The notes under the pieces are model-generated. The model did no database searches. It was given only the letters and a program-made list of their open reading frames with translations, and had not been told where the DNA came from. A stretch of DNA of 64,000 nt, taken from assembly GCA_013298545.1 (NCBI GenBank), contig JAAFIA010000006.1, forward strand, positions 24,500-88,499, given 5' to 3'. The position numbers and the translations under genes are program-made. Within the stretch, counting starts at the first letter, position 1. Every line of letters begins with the position of its first letter. The stretch comes from Bacteroidota bacterium. GTDB taxonomy: Bacteria; Bacteroidota; Bacteroidia; Palsa-965. Positions 1 to 8,332 of the stretch are shown here, one piece after another.

Positions 1-144
1 AATGATAAGAAGAAAAAAGCTGCGGCTATACTTCATGTTCTAATTGACCCTACGCTTGAGCGTTTTCAAAATCGGGTGCTTTCACCTGAAAAGCTCGAAC
101 AAGCAAATCGCGTTTTAGCGATTGCGGGTTTGCCCAAGAAATAA
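1..144 (+). CDS. 3' end of an unidentified protein
   Basis: An open frame runs in from the left edge to a TAA at 142-144, giving the last 47 residues of a protein. The tail is basic at its visible start (NDKKKKAAA) and continues with DPTLERFQNRVLSPEKLEQANRVL split over a helical-looking stretch, ending GLPKK. Codon use resembles the next gene. I do not recognise the family from this fragment. The reading frame could in principle be chance, but it is open to the window edge and stops just before a plausible hairpin. Confidence 0.5.
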   Translation, partial: NDKKKKAAAILHVLIDPTLERFQNRVLSPEKLEQANRVLAIAGLPKK

Positions 145-160
145 TTTATTTCGGGCTTCT
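132..160 (+). terminator. weak terminator-like hairpin overlapping the stop codon
   Basis: GCCC at 132-135 pairs with GGGC at 153-156, and GAAATAA pairs with TTATTTC inside, with an AA bulge. A T-rich but interrupted tract (TTCTTTTC) follows. The stem includes the stop codon of the truncated gene, so the role as a terminator is tentative. Confidence 0.3.
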
Positions 161-195
161 TTTCTGTATGTATTTGATGTGTTGATTTTATCCGT

Positions 196-211
196 GTACA
201 AACGTTTGTAC
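196..211. promoter_or_regulatory. 16-bp perfect palindrome, candidate operator
   Basis: GTACAAACGTTTGTAC is a perfect 16-bp palindrome, 34 bp before the DUF2851 start. The perfect dyad in an AT-rich leader is what a dimeric repressor site would look like. No regulator gene is next to it, so the binding protein is unknown. Confidence 0.35.
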
Positions 212-245
212 GCACTATTGTTTCATTTTTATTTTTTTCTTTTTT

Positions 246-1520
246 ATGACCGAGGAGTATTTGCATTACGTGTGGAAAACACGTCAGTTTAACCAGAATC
301 ATTTATTTACGTCAGAGGGTGTACCCGTAGAAGTTCTTCGTCCAGGTGAACACAACACGAATTCGGGTCCCGATTTTTTCAATGCGCGAATTAGGTTGGG
401 TGGCATGATTTGGGCTGGAAATATTGAAATTCATCTACGTACATCGGACTGGGATAGGCACGGCCATCGGTCTGATGAAGCGTATGACAATGTGATTTTG
501 CATGTTGTTTACGACGATGATTCGATTGTTCATTCGCCAGCACTTTTCTCGTTGCCAACCATCACACTTCGTTCGCGATTAGATGGTTCGCTTTATGAGC
601 AATACATCCATTTTCGCAACAGTAAGCGGTTGATTGCTTGCGAACATCGGTTGCCTCATGTTCCAGTATTGATAACAACAAACTGGCTGGGGCGATTGTT
701 GGCGGAGCGTTTTGAGGAGAAAACAAATTTGCTTCGGGCGGAATTGCTGGAAACACAATCGGATTGGGACGAGGTATTTTACCGGCGATTGGCGCGGCAT
801 TTTGGCATGTTGGTCAATGCCGAGCCGTTTGGTTGGTTGACGCGTGCGTTGCCATACAAATTGCTTGCACGGCATCGGTCGTCGTTGTTGCAACTCGAAG
901 CGTTATTATTTGGTCAGGCGGGTTTGTTGCCGGAAGTTCCATCGGATGATTACAGCAATTTGTTGTGCCGCGAGTATCGGGTGTTGGCGGTAAAATATCG
1001 GTTAACGCCCATGTCGGGTCATCTATGGAAATTTTCGCGTTTGCGGCCATCGAATTTCCCGACAATTCGAATTGCGCAGTTGGCGGCACTTTTGTTTGAG
1101 CGGGGGCATTTGTTTGATTCATTTTGCGCGGTTCGAGCGCCAGAGGAAATTTTTGCTTTGCTAGAGGTTAAAGCATCGTCGTATTGGGAAACGCATTACC
1201 GTTTTGGACATGAGGCGGAAGCAGCAATTAAAAGACTGGGGCGGCAAGCAGCGTTAACGGTTGTAATCAATACGGTGATTCCGATGTTATTTTTGCGTGG
1301 GCATGAGCGTGGGGAGGATTGGCGCTTGGAGCAGGCGCGGGTTTTGTTGGAGGGTTTGCCAGCGGAGCAAAATACACTTGTGGCGGCGTGGGCAGAGCGG
1401 GGGCTTGTGGCGCGGGATGCGGGGGAGGGCCAAGCTTTAATTCAACTCAAAAAAAAATATTGCGATAAAAAAAGATGCCTGCAATGCGGAATTGGGCAGC
1501 ATGTGTTGGAAAAAGCGTAA
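246..1520 (+). CDS. DUF2851 family protein
   Basis: 424 residues that match the Bacteroidota DUF2851 family along their whole length. The conserved N-terminal block is visible: EVLRPGEHNTNSGPDFFNAR around residues 30-48, then the GNIEIHLRTSDWDRHGH segment with several His and Asp residues that could bind metal. The C-terminus has a small cysteine cluster, C406-x4-C411-x2-C414, that may hold a metal. No signal peptide or membrane segment is seen, so it is cytoplasmic. Its biochemical function is not known to me. PspC follows 24 bp downstream in the same direction, the usual spacing of a shared transcript. The T-rich stretch just before the ATG replaces a Shine-Dalgarno. Confidence 0.9.
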   Translation: MTEEYLHYVWKTRQFNQNHLFTSEGVPVEVLRPGEHNTNSGPDFFNARIRLGGMIWAGNIEIHLRTSDWDRHGHRSDEAYDNVILHVVYDDDSIVHSPALFSLPTITLRSRLDGSLYEQYIHFRNSKRLIACEHRLPHVPVLITTNWLGRLLAERFEEKTNLLRAELLETQSDWDEVFYRRLARHFGMLVNAEPFGWLTRALPYKLLARHRSSLLQLEALLFGQAGLLPEVPSDDYSNLLCREYRVLAVKYRLTPMSGHLWKFSRLRPSNFPTIRIAQLAALLFERGHLFDSFCAVRAPEEIFALLEVKASSYWETHYRFGHEAEAAIKRLGRQAALTVVINTVIPMLFLRGHERGEDWRLEQARVLLEGLPAEQNTLVAAWAERGLVARDAGEGQALIQLKKKYCDKKRCLQCGIGQHVLEKA

Positions 1521-1544
1521 ATTAGCTTTCAAAGAACATGTGTT

Positions 1545-1790
1545 ATGACAGGCATCCGATTTCTTGACAACATTGTATTTTGGTTTGAGAAGCGGGCATT
1601 TGGTGTGTGCGCTTGGTTGGGCAAAAAGCTCGGTATTCGCGCTACGTCTATTCGTATGTATTTTATTTATCTGTCTTTTTTTACTGTTGGCTCACCTGTA
1701 ATATTGTATTTTTTGATGGCCTTTATTCTTGAACATAAAGACTACTTCAAGCCTCGTAAATCGCGCCGTACGAGCGTTTGGGAAATATAA
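1545..1790 (+). CDS. PspC-domain membrane protein
   Basis: 81 residues with one PspC domain: the GVCAWLGKKLGI stretch (about residues 20-31) followed by R-x-YFIYLSF and a hydrophobic segment at about 38-62. PspC domains are small membrane proteins tied to envelope-stress responses. Here only the domain itself is present, with a short basic tail (KPRKSRRTS), so it is a stand-alone form and not part of a pspABC operon. It probably shares a transcript with DUF2851. Confidence 0.8.
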   Translation: MTGIRFLDNIVFWFEKRAFGVCAWLGKKLGIRATSIRMYFIYLSFFTVGSPVILYFLMAFILEHKDYFKPRKSRRTSVWEI

Positions 1791-1908
1791 TTCCCTTCTG
1801 TTTACAGTCTTATTTTTTAACACAAATACGGAAATTCATATTTCCGCGCCTATTCTTTTGCGGCTACTTTCGCGACAGAAAATTACATCCATATTCAAAA
1901 CTCATTTT

Positions 1909-2661
1909 ATGAAAAAGACAATTTCTGTTTTGTGTTATGTTACGCTTATTGCTTCGGTATTCGTTTATGGCTGCAAAGCCAAAACAATTGCCGCTCAGCC
2001 ACAACAACCCAAAGTGATTACCAATTCAACAACTGGAACTACAAATTCAACTACAGTAACTACCAATTCAGCCAATACGCTTGTTGATATTGAAGGGAAT
2101 ACCTATAAAACGATAGAAATAGGCGGACGTGTTTGGATGGTGGAAAATCTTCGTACAACCAAATACAACGACGGTACACCCATTGCCACAAACCTTGACG
2201 ATAAAATCTGGACTAGCACAACAACGGGTGCTTATGCGTTATACAGTAACGATGCAACAAACAATGCCGCTTATGGTAAGCTATACAATTGGTATGCTGT
2301 CAATACGGGAAAATTGGCTCCGAAAGGTTGGCATATTCCTACGCGTGGCGAATGGTCAGCATTGGTTGAATCGCTAGGTGGTTCTTCTATTGCGGGTGGC
2401 AAAATGAAATCGACTTCTTCGTTGTGGATTGCGCCGAATGTAGGGGCAACAAATAGTTCGGGGTTCAACGGTCTTCCGGGCGGTTATCGCAGCCCAACTG
2501 GAGGCTTCTCTACACAAGGGCACACTGGTTTTTGGTGGGCTTCGAGCGAACGCAACAGCACACAAGGCGATTACATAAAACTGACTCAGAATTATGACGA
2601 TTCCTTTGCCAATGGTGCAACGAAACAGTTTGGCTATTCTATCCGCTGTGTGAAAGATTAA
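1909..2661 (+). CDS. FISUMP-domain lipoprotein
   Basis: 250 residues from the ATG at 1909. A longer frame opens at 1729 but overlaps PspC and lacks a signal peptide, while this start gives MKKTISVLCYV... with a lipobox-like VYGC and Cys22 as the lipidation site. A low-complexity Thr/Asn linker (repeats of TTNSTT, about residues 38-55) follows. The rest is a Fibrobacter succinogenes major paralogous (FISUMP) domain: GNTYKTIEIGGRVWMVENLR, KLYNWYAV, GWHIPTRGEW, and the final YSIRCVKD. FISUMP domains are found in exported surface proteins of Bacteroidota and Fibrobacteres, and their ligands are unknown. Probably an outer-membrane-anchored surface lipoprotein. It is followed by its own terminator. 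Confidence 0.85.
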   Translation: MKKTISVLCYVTLIASVFVYGCKAKTIAAQPQQPKVITNSTTGTTNSTTVTTNSANTLVDIEGNTYKTIEIGGRVWMVENLRTTKYNDGTPIATNLDDKIWTSTTTGAYALYSNDATNNAAYGKLYNWYAVNTGKLAPKGWHIPTRGEWSALVESLGGSSIAGGKMKSTSSLWIAPNVGATNSSGFNGLPGGYRSPTGGFSTQGHTGFWWASSERNSTQGDYIKLTQNYDDSFANGATKQFGYSIRCVKD

Positions 2662-2684
2662 CTCTTTTTTAAAAAATTTATATT

Positions 2685-2714
2685 AACGCCTCCGGTTTCA
2701 GGGGGCGTTTTTTT
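2685..2714 (+). terminator. Rho-independent terminator
   Basis: AACGCC-T-CC pairs with GG-G-GGCGTT over a GTTTCA-type loop, and seven T follow. It lies 24 bp after the FISUMP lipoprotein stop. Confidence 0.8.
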
Positions 2715-2765
2715 ATGACTTATTGCTGACGTAGAAAACATGTGATTCAAATCGCAGGAACTGTT

Positions 2766-2773
2766 TACCTTTA
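2766..2773 (+). promoter_or_regulatory. near-match -7 element for the K+ channel gene
   Basis: TACCTTTA differs from TAnnTTTG only at the last base. It ends 4 nt before the GTG start at 2778, the same geometry as several other genes in the window, which supports that start codon. Confidence 0.4.
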
Positions 2774-2777
2774 ACCT

Positions 2778-3797
2778 GTGTTTTCGTTCAAGCATTTCAA
2801 GAAGCTATATTACTCGGCGGGTTTGCTCCTACTCGTTATTTTGGTAGGCATCTCGGGCTATATGCTGCTCGAAAATTACTCGTTTCATGATGCGTTTTAT
2901 ATGACCATCATTACGGTTGGGACTGTTGGTTTTCAAGAAGTTCATCCGCTTAGCCCTACGGGACAAATTTTTACTGCTTTTCTAATTATCACAGGTTTTG
3001 GTACTTTTGCGTATGCGATCTCTTCGGTAACGAGTTATGTGCTCGACGGTGAGTTTCGCGAATACTATAGAACCTACCGCAGCTTGAATGCAATCGAAAA
3101 ACTAGAAGGGCATGTGATTATTTGTGGCTATGGCCGCAATGGTCGGCAGGCCGCACATGTGCTCAAAAAGCACGACAAACGCTTTGTGGTGGTCGAAAAT
3201 AAAAAAGATGTTGTTGATACGCTCACGCATAAATTTTCGGATCTCGTGTTGCAAGGCGATGCAACACAAGACGAGGTTTTGGAACAAGCCGGAATTAAAA
3301 AAGCCGCCGCGCTCATTACCACGCTTCCGATTGATGCCGATAATTTGTTCATTGTGCTTACTGCACGTTCACTCAATACGAAATTGACCATCATTAGCCG
3401 CGCGTCGGACGATAATTCGGACCGTAAATTAAAAACCGCTGGGGCAAACAATGTCATCATGCCCGATAAAATTGGGGGCGCACACATGGCGTCATTGGTC
3501 TTAAAACCCGATGTGATTGAGTTTCTCGATTTTATTACTGGGCAAGGTGGGGTTGACATCAACCTAGAAGAAATTACATTCGATAGTTTGCCGGAACATT
3601 TACGAAACAAAACCATCCGCGATCTGGAAATCAGAAATAAATCAGGTGCCAATATTGTTGGTTTTAAAACTGCTGATGGCGAGTACATCATCAATCCTTC
3701 TGCCGATACACAATTGATTCCTGATGGAAAATTGTTTGTGTTGGGAACAGCGGATCAGATTGGGAAACTGCGCGGTATGTTTAGTGTGCAACATTGA
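2778..3797 (+). CDS. potassium channel with RCK (TrkA-N/TrkA-C) domains
   Basis: 339 residues starting at GTG. Two membrane helices (about 10-30 and 64-88) flank a pore helix and a filter T49-V50-G51-F52. After that comes a cytoplasmic RCK region: Rossmann nucleotide motif GYGRNG at 117-122, then the acidic VVVENKKD strand end, and a TrkA-C-like domain at about 255-335 (LEEITFDSLPEHL to the end). The plan is that of MthK-like channels: one 2-TM subunit per tetramer, gated by ligand or nucleotide binding to the RCK ring. The filter is TVGF instead of TVGYG, a variation seen in related bacterial channels, so exact ion selectivity is less sure. The SDR gene follows after 15 bp. Confidence 0.88.
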   Translation: MFSFKHFKKLYYSAGLLLLVILVGISGYMLLENYSFHDAFYMTIITVGTVGFQEVHPLSPTGQIFTAFLIITGFGTFAYAISSVTSYVLDGEFREYYRTYRSLNAIEKLEGHVIICGYGRNGRQAAHVLKKHDKRFVVVENKKDVVDTLTHKFSDLVLQGDATQDEVLEQAGIKKAAALITTLPIDADNLFIVLTARSLNTKLTIISRASDDNSDRKLKTAGANNVIMPDKIGGAHMASLVLKPDVIEFLDFITGQGGVDINLEEITFDSLPEHLRNKTIRDLEIRNKSGANIVGFKTADGEYIINPSADTQLIPDGKLFVLGTADQIGKLRGMFSVQH

Positions 3798-3812
3798 ATC
3801 ATTTCGTCATTC

Positions 3813-4748
3813 ATGAAAAAAATCCTCATCACCGGAAGCAACGGTCTTTTAGGTCAAAAGTTGATTTATGCCTTGCTCAAACGCAACCAAGAAAATACCA
3901 TCTGGGACATTCTAGCCACCTCACGCGGCGAAAACCGGATGCGCACACAAGCCGGTTATGCCTACCAACCGCTCGATTTGACGGATGCTCTGGCGGTCAA
4001 TGCTTGCATTGAAACTTTTCGCCCCGATGTTGTTATTCATACCGCAGCCATGACCAATGTCGATGCGTGTGAATTGGACCCTGCCGCTTGCCAATTGCAA
4101 AATGTAACTGTGGTTGCCCATCAACTCAAGGCACTCGAAAAGTTAAAGACAACAACATACAATCCGCATTTCATTCACCTTTCTACCGATTTTGTTTTTG
4201 ATGGCGAAAACGGGCCATATCGCGAGACTGATCTCCCCAACCCGCTCAGTCATTACGCACAATCAAAACTTGATTCTGAAAAATTAGTCCTCGCCTCTTC
4301 CCTACGCACCGCCATCGCACGTACGATTATCGTTTATGGTATTGTCGATGGCATGAGCCGCTCAAACCTAATTCTTTGGGCAAAAGGTGCACTCGAAAAA
4401 GGACAGCAAATCAATGTAGTGGACGATCAGTTTCGCGCACCTACGCTTGCCGAAGATTTAGCCGAAGGGTGTTTGCTCATTGCGGAGAAAAATGCTACTG
4501 GAATTTTTCACCTTTCTGGAAAAGAAACCGCCAGCATTTTAGATTGGGTGTATCAAGTAGCCGATTTCTGGAAATTAGACAAATCGTTGATTACACCAGC
4601 TAAATCGGAAACCATCAAACAACCCGCCCGCCGCCCACCCCGCACAGGGTTCATCATCGACAAAGCCATGCACGAACTTGGCTACGCGCCCCACTCTTTT
4701 TCGGAAGGATTGGCCCTACTCGATCGGCAACTTAAACAAAACAGCTAA
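3813..4748 (+). CDS. SDR-family NAD(P)-dependent reductase, RmlD-like
   Basis: 311 residues. The N-terminus carries the extended-SDR nucleotide motif (TGSNGLLG, residues 7-14). The catalytic pair is Y148-x3-K152 in HYAQSK, with the preceding STDFVFDG strand typical of dTDP-4-dehydrorhamnose reductase (RmlD) relatives. The later GIFHLSGKE and RRPPRTGFIIDKA segments also fit the RmlD/sugar epimerase group. No other dTDP-rhamnose genes are nearby, so the substrate (nucleotide sugar or other) is inferred from family only. It lies 15 bp after the channel gene and 18 bp before DUF2452, which suggests one transcript. Confidence 0.85.
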   Translation: MKKILITGSNGLLGQKLIYALLKRNQENTIWDILATSRGENRMRTQAGYAYQPLDLTDALAVNACIETFRPDVVIHTAAMTNVDACELDPAACQLQNVTVVAHQLKALEKLKTTTYNPHFIHLSTDFVFDGENGPYRETDLPNPLSHYAQSKLDSEKLVLASSLRTAIARTIIVYGIVDGMSRSNLILWAKGALEKGQQINVVDDQFRAPTLAEDLAEGCLLIAEKNATGIFHLSGKETASILDWVYQVADFWKLDKSLITPAKSETIKQPARRPPRTGFIIDKAMHELGYAPHSFSEGLALLDRQLKQNS

Positions 4749-4766
4749 TTCCTTGTTTTCTAAAGC

Positions 4767-5222
4767 ATGAGCGGCGAAAAAAATACCGAAGAGTTTATCA
4801 ATCCCATTGACCCAAAACACGTTGCCGAAAATCCGGGACTACTTCCGTATGCACACAATATCGGCAGCGCAATCATTCGTCCGCTCGACAAAGGCCGCAC
4901 CAAAGGCGTTGCGATGACTGCCATGTACGAACAATCGGAACGGCAACTCGATCAGATTCGCAAACAGGTGGATTTATTGGTAGAACAAGCGCGCGCCATT
5001 CAGCAACGGGTCGAAATCTCGGAACAGATCTATCTTGCCGATATGAATTTTAAACCCATTGTTGCACACATTTATCACCTTTACACGAAGAAAGACGAAA
5101 CCCTTGTTTTGTCGATGGTTGCTCCCGATGAATGGGGAAAAAATCCGCCCTATATATGGAAAGCAACGGTCAAAATGATGGGCGACTACACTTGGGACGT
5201 TTTGGATTCGTTGGATCATTGA
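4767..5222 (+). CDS. DUF2452 protein
   Basis: 151 residues that match the DUF2452 family over the full length. Visible signatures are FINPIDPKHVAENPGLLPYAH near the start (about 11-31), a central coiled-coil-like helix (about 53-90, RQLDQIRKQVDLLVEQARAI in its middle) and LSMVAPDEWG near 112-121. It is soluble, and its role is not known to me. It is the last gene of the run that starts at 2778 and is followed by a terminator. Confidence 0.85.
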   Translation: MSGEKNTEEFINPIDPKHVAENPGLLPYAHNIGSAIIRPLDKGRTKGVAMTAMYEQSERQLDQIRKQVDLLVEQARAIQQRVEISEQIYLADMNFKPIVAHIYHLYTKKDETLVLSMVAPDEWGKNPPYIWKATVKMMGDYTWDVLDSLDH

Positions 5223-5245
5223 CCTCCTCTCCTTTTTAAAATTAG

Positions 5246-5274
5246 AAACAAGCATCGTTATGCTTGTTTTTTTT
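5246..5274 (+). terminator. Rho-independent terminator
   Basis: AAACAAGCAT pairs perfectly with ATGCTTGTTT around a CGTT loop and runs into a T tract. It closes the DUF2452 transcript. Confidence 0.85.
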
Positions 5275-5351
5275 ATGCCTTTTTGAAAACAAGGGCTTAA
5301 AAAAGCCAACTGAAAAACAAGGCTATAAAATTTATCACCCTGCAAATCAGG

Positions 5352-5365
5352 TAGTTATATAACTA
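5352..5365. promoter_or_regulatory. 14-bp palindrome, candidate TetR operator
   Basis: TAGTTATATAACTA is a perfect palindrome 76 bp before the TetR gene that heads the efflux operon. A -7-like TAATTTG lies at 5429-5435, so a repressor bound here would sit upstream of or overlap the polymerase site. TetR regulators usually control their own operon through such dyads. Binding is inferred. Confidence 0.4.
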
Positions 5366-5441
5366 TTCAACATGATAGTAAACCTATTATAAATGTAATT
5401 GTTTATCTATGCACTAGAAGTAAATACATAATTTGTAAAAA

Positions 5442-6155
5442 ATGCCAACACTCCTTACCATTCCGCAAATTCGCATCGAAGTAGATTCGGGCTGTTATTT
5501 GCGCGATCCGCAAGCCACCGAAGTTGGTCGTAAATTGCTACAACAGGCTTTGTTATTGATTGATAAAACGGGAATTGAAGAATTTACATTTGCAAAACTT
5601 GCTAAGGCCATCGATTCTACGGAGGCTACGATATATCGCTATTTCGAGAACAAACATTGTTTGTTGAACTATCTGCTCTCGTGGTATTGGGCAAGTTTGA
5701 ATTTCCGAATTGCATTTGAAATTAATTCGCTTTCGCGTGTGAGTGAAAAGTTGGAAAATTTTCTACGCATTTTGGTTTATGCTGATTTGAATTATGCTTC
5801 AACATCGTTTTTAGATATGGGGGTTCTTCATCATTTGGCTTTAACCGAGGCAGATAAAGTTTTTTTTACACACCGCGTCGATGAAGAAAATCAAGATCGT
5901 TATTTCCGCCATTATAAAATGGTGTGTTCACAATTAACGTCGTTGATTGAGCAGCATAATCCGTCCTGTCAATGGCCAAAATCGATTGCCTGTATGCTAA
6001 TCGAGCAATCGCATCGACAGCTTTTTTTCTCCGACCATTTGCCTTCGCTTTCAGATGTGAGTCAAGGAAAAAAACAACGGGAAGAAATTTATAGTTACTT
6101 ATTATTTCTGTTACATTCAACTACGGAAAAATCAAAAACCAAAAGACAGCGATGA
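5442..6155 (+). CDS. TetR/AcrR-family transcriptional regulator
   Basis: 237 residues. The helix-turn-helix is at about residues 33-70, with FTFAKLAKAIDSTEATIYRYF as the recognition region, followed by the FENKHCLLNYLLSWYW linker typical of TetR. The C-terminal ligand domain is helical and divergent, as usual. Its stop overlaps the ATG of the ABC exporter (ATGA at 6152-6155), so the two are translationally coupled, and it probably represses the operon in the absence of an inducer. The ligand is unknown. Confidence 0.88.
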   Translation: MPTLLTIPQIRIEVDSGCYLRDPQATEVGRKLLQQALLLIDKTGIEEFTFAKLAKAIDSTEATIYRYFENKHCLLNYLLSWYWASLNFRIAFEINSLSRVSEKLENFLRILVYADLNYASTSFLDMGVLHHLALTEADKVFFTHRVDEENQDRYFRHYKMVCSQLTSLIEQHNPSCQWPKSIACMLIEQSHRQLFFSDHLPSLSDVSQGKKQREEIYSYLLFLLHSTTEKSKTKRQR

Positions 6156-8329
6156 ATAGACATCCTTACATACAAGTGCTGGCGCAGCTTTTGAAGACGT
6201 ATGAGATGGATGCGGAGACATTCATGCTCGGTGAAGAAGGACGTGTTCGACCAGCAATTCGTGAGCAAACTAGCGACGAGATCTGGGCCGGACTCAACAC
6301 CGTTTCGACTAGAAACAATATTGTTTTGTTGCATCACACATTTAAAGCGGATGCATGGAAAGCACAATTTCAAGACGGCAATTATCCGCTCATTTTGCTC
6401 CGCAAAACAGAGGAGTCCACGGCGTTTTATGTCATGGGCTGGCCGAAAAAAGAAATGCGCGAAGTTTTTCGTATTGATGACGAGCAAGTCATTAGTGAAG
6501 GATTTGTAACGGCTGATATATGTTGGGAAAATTTCTCCGATGCGGGAATGATAAAAATGTGTACGGGTTATCCCAACGAGCCTTTATTTGCATCGCAACA
6601 GACGGAACTTTCAAATAAGCGATCTATTTTAAATCGATTAGGGGCGATGTTGCGTCAGGAACGCAAGGCCATCGGCTATATTTTTGTGTATGCGAGTATT
6701 GCTGGTCTAATTGGACTTTCTGTTCCGCTTGGTGTGCAAAGCATGGTGAGTTATATTGCGAGTGGACGAATGGTAACATCGGTTTTTATTCTGCTGTTTT
6801 TAATTGTTATGGGATTGTTAGTGGTTGGTGGCTTACAAATTATGCAGCTGTACCTCACCGAATATATTCAGCGGCGCTTGTTTGTACGTTCTGCATTTGC
6901 TTTTTCTGAACGTATTACCAAATTGCGTATTGAGTCTATTCGAAATTTATATCCACCCGAATTGGTCAATCGTTTTTTCGATATTGTTACGCTTCAAAAA
7001 GGAACTGCTACTATTTTGATGGAATTTTCTACGGCAGGATTACAGTTGGTATTTGGCTTATTGCTTCTTGCGATGTACCATCCTGTATTTATTATGATTG
7101 CTATTATTGTATTTACCGGAATTTGGTTTTTCATTCGCGTTACTGGGCCGTTGGCACTTGAAACAAGCATCAAAGAATCAAAATACAAATATCAGATTGC
7201 GGGCTGGCTCGAAGACTTGGCACGTTCTATTCTCACATTCAAGGTTGTTGGAAACAGCACCTTACATACAGATAAAACGAATCATTTGTTGCGCAACTAC
7301 CTGCATGCACGGCGCAAGCATTTTGGTGTGTTGTTACGTCAATACATTGGTTTTGTCTTGTTTAAAACAGTTACAACGGGTTCGCTTTTACTCACGGGGT
7401 GTTTTTTGGTAATCAATGGCGAAATTAATCTTGGGCAATTTATTGCTGCCGAAATTGTGATTATTCTCCTGATGAATGCCGTTGAAAAAATTATCCTCAA
7501 ACTCGATTCCGTTTACGACATTTTAACCAGTATCGACAAACTTTCTCAGGTTACAGAAGTACCAATTGATGAGCAAAGTGCGGGTGGTTGGCTTTTACCA
7601 AACAAAAGCGAAGGCATGGCCATAGCCATTCAAAACTTGAACTATCAGTTTGTTGATGGTAGTGCTCCTGTTTTAGATGGCTTATCGTTAAATGTTGATG
7701 CCAACGAGCGTGTTTGCATAGCTGGATATAATGGTTCAGGCAAAACAACATTGATGCATATTTTATTGGGCAGTTTAAATGATTGGACGGGACAGATTTT
7801 ATGCGATGGTTTATCGCTTCAGAATATAGATCGCAACAGTTATTATGCGCAAACAGGCGATCATATTGCAGGAGAGAAATTATTTACGGGAACGCTTTAT
7901 GAAAATATCACATTGGGTCGAACCAATGTTTCGGAAGATGATGTCATGTATGCCGTTTCACTTGCTGGATTAGACAACTTCATTCGCAGTTTGCCCGAAG
8001 GTTTACAAACAACGGTAGTTGCAGATGCTGCTAATTTTTCTTCGGGCATTGTTCGAAAATTAATCCTAGCACGTTGTTTTGCTGGTAAGCCACGCCTCTT
8101 GTTACTCGACGATTTTCTATTGGGTGTTGAACGCCGCGAAAAAGAACGCATCATCGAAATTTTACTTGATGTAAAACGCAAATGGACTGTGATTTTAGCT
8201 TCAAACGATCCTTTTGTTTTAAAACGTTTTTCGCGTATTGTATTGCTTCGCGATGGTCGTTTTGTAACATCGGGCAACTGGAGTGAATTGCAACAAAACA
8301 GTGATTTCAACGAACTTATGCATACCTAA
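6152..8329 (+). CDS. ABC exporter of the type I secretion/RTX group, degenerate ATPase
   Basis: 725 residues. Residues 1-150 form a soluble domain in the position of the C39-like domain of HlyB-type exporters, with no clear catalytic Cys/His pair. Six membrane helices follow (about 175-450), then a nucleotide-binding domain. Walker A is intact (GYNGSGKTT, 525-533). The other motifs deviate: the signature is FSSGI (629-633) instead of LSGGQ, Walker B ends D653-D654 where the catalytic Glu is usual, and the H-loop His is Asn685. ATP binding is therefore likely, but turnover may be slow. With the next two genes it would form a trans-envelope ABC/adaptor/TolC pump that exports a peptide, protein or lipid-like substrate. 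No substrate gene with a recognisable leader is next to it. Confidence 0.88.
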   Translation: MNRHPYIQVLAQLLKTYEMDAETFMLGEEGRVRPAIREQTSDEIWAGLNTVSTRNNIVLLHHTFKADAWKAQFQDGNYPLILLRKTEESTAFYVMGWPKKEMREVFRIDDEQVISEGFVTADICWENFSDAGMIKMCTGYPNEPLFASQQTELSNKRSILNRLGAMLRQERKAIGYIFVYASIAGLIGLSVPLGVQSMVSYIASGRMVTSVFILLFLIVMGLLVVGGLQIMQLYLTEYIQRRLFVRSAFAFSERITKLRIESIRNLYPPELVNRFFDIVTLQKGTATILMEFSTAGLQLVFGLLLLAMYHPVFIMIAIIVFTGIWFFIRVTGPLALETSIKESKYKYQIAGWLEDLARSILTFKVVGNSTLHTDKTNHLLRNYLHARRKHFGVLLRQYIGFVLFKTVTTGSLLLTGCFLVINGEINLGQFIAAEIVIILLMNAVEKIILKLDSVYDILTSIDKLSQVTEVPIDEQSAGGWLLPNKSEGMAIAIQNLNYQFVDGSAPVLDGLSLNVDANERVCIAGYNGSGKTTLMHILLGSLNDWTGQILCDGLSLQNIDRNSYYAQTGDHIAGEKLFTGTLYENITLGRTNVSEDDVMYAVSLAGLDNFIRSLPEGLQTTVVADAANFSSGIVRKLILARCFAGKPRLLLLDDFLLGVERREKERIIEILLDVKRKWTVILASNDPFVLKRFSRIVLLRDGRFVTSGNWSELQQNSDFNELMHT

Positions 8330-8332
8330 TTT

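Noticed and set aside
1729..1908. N-terminal extension of the FISUMP lipoprotein
   Set aside because: It overlaps PspC and has no signal peptide. The ATG at 1909 starts a standard lipoprotein signal.
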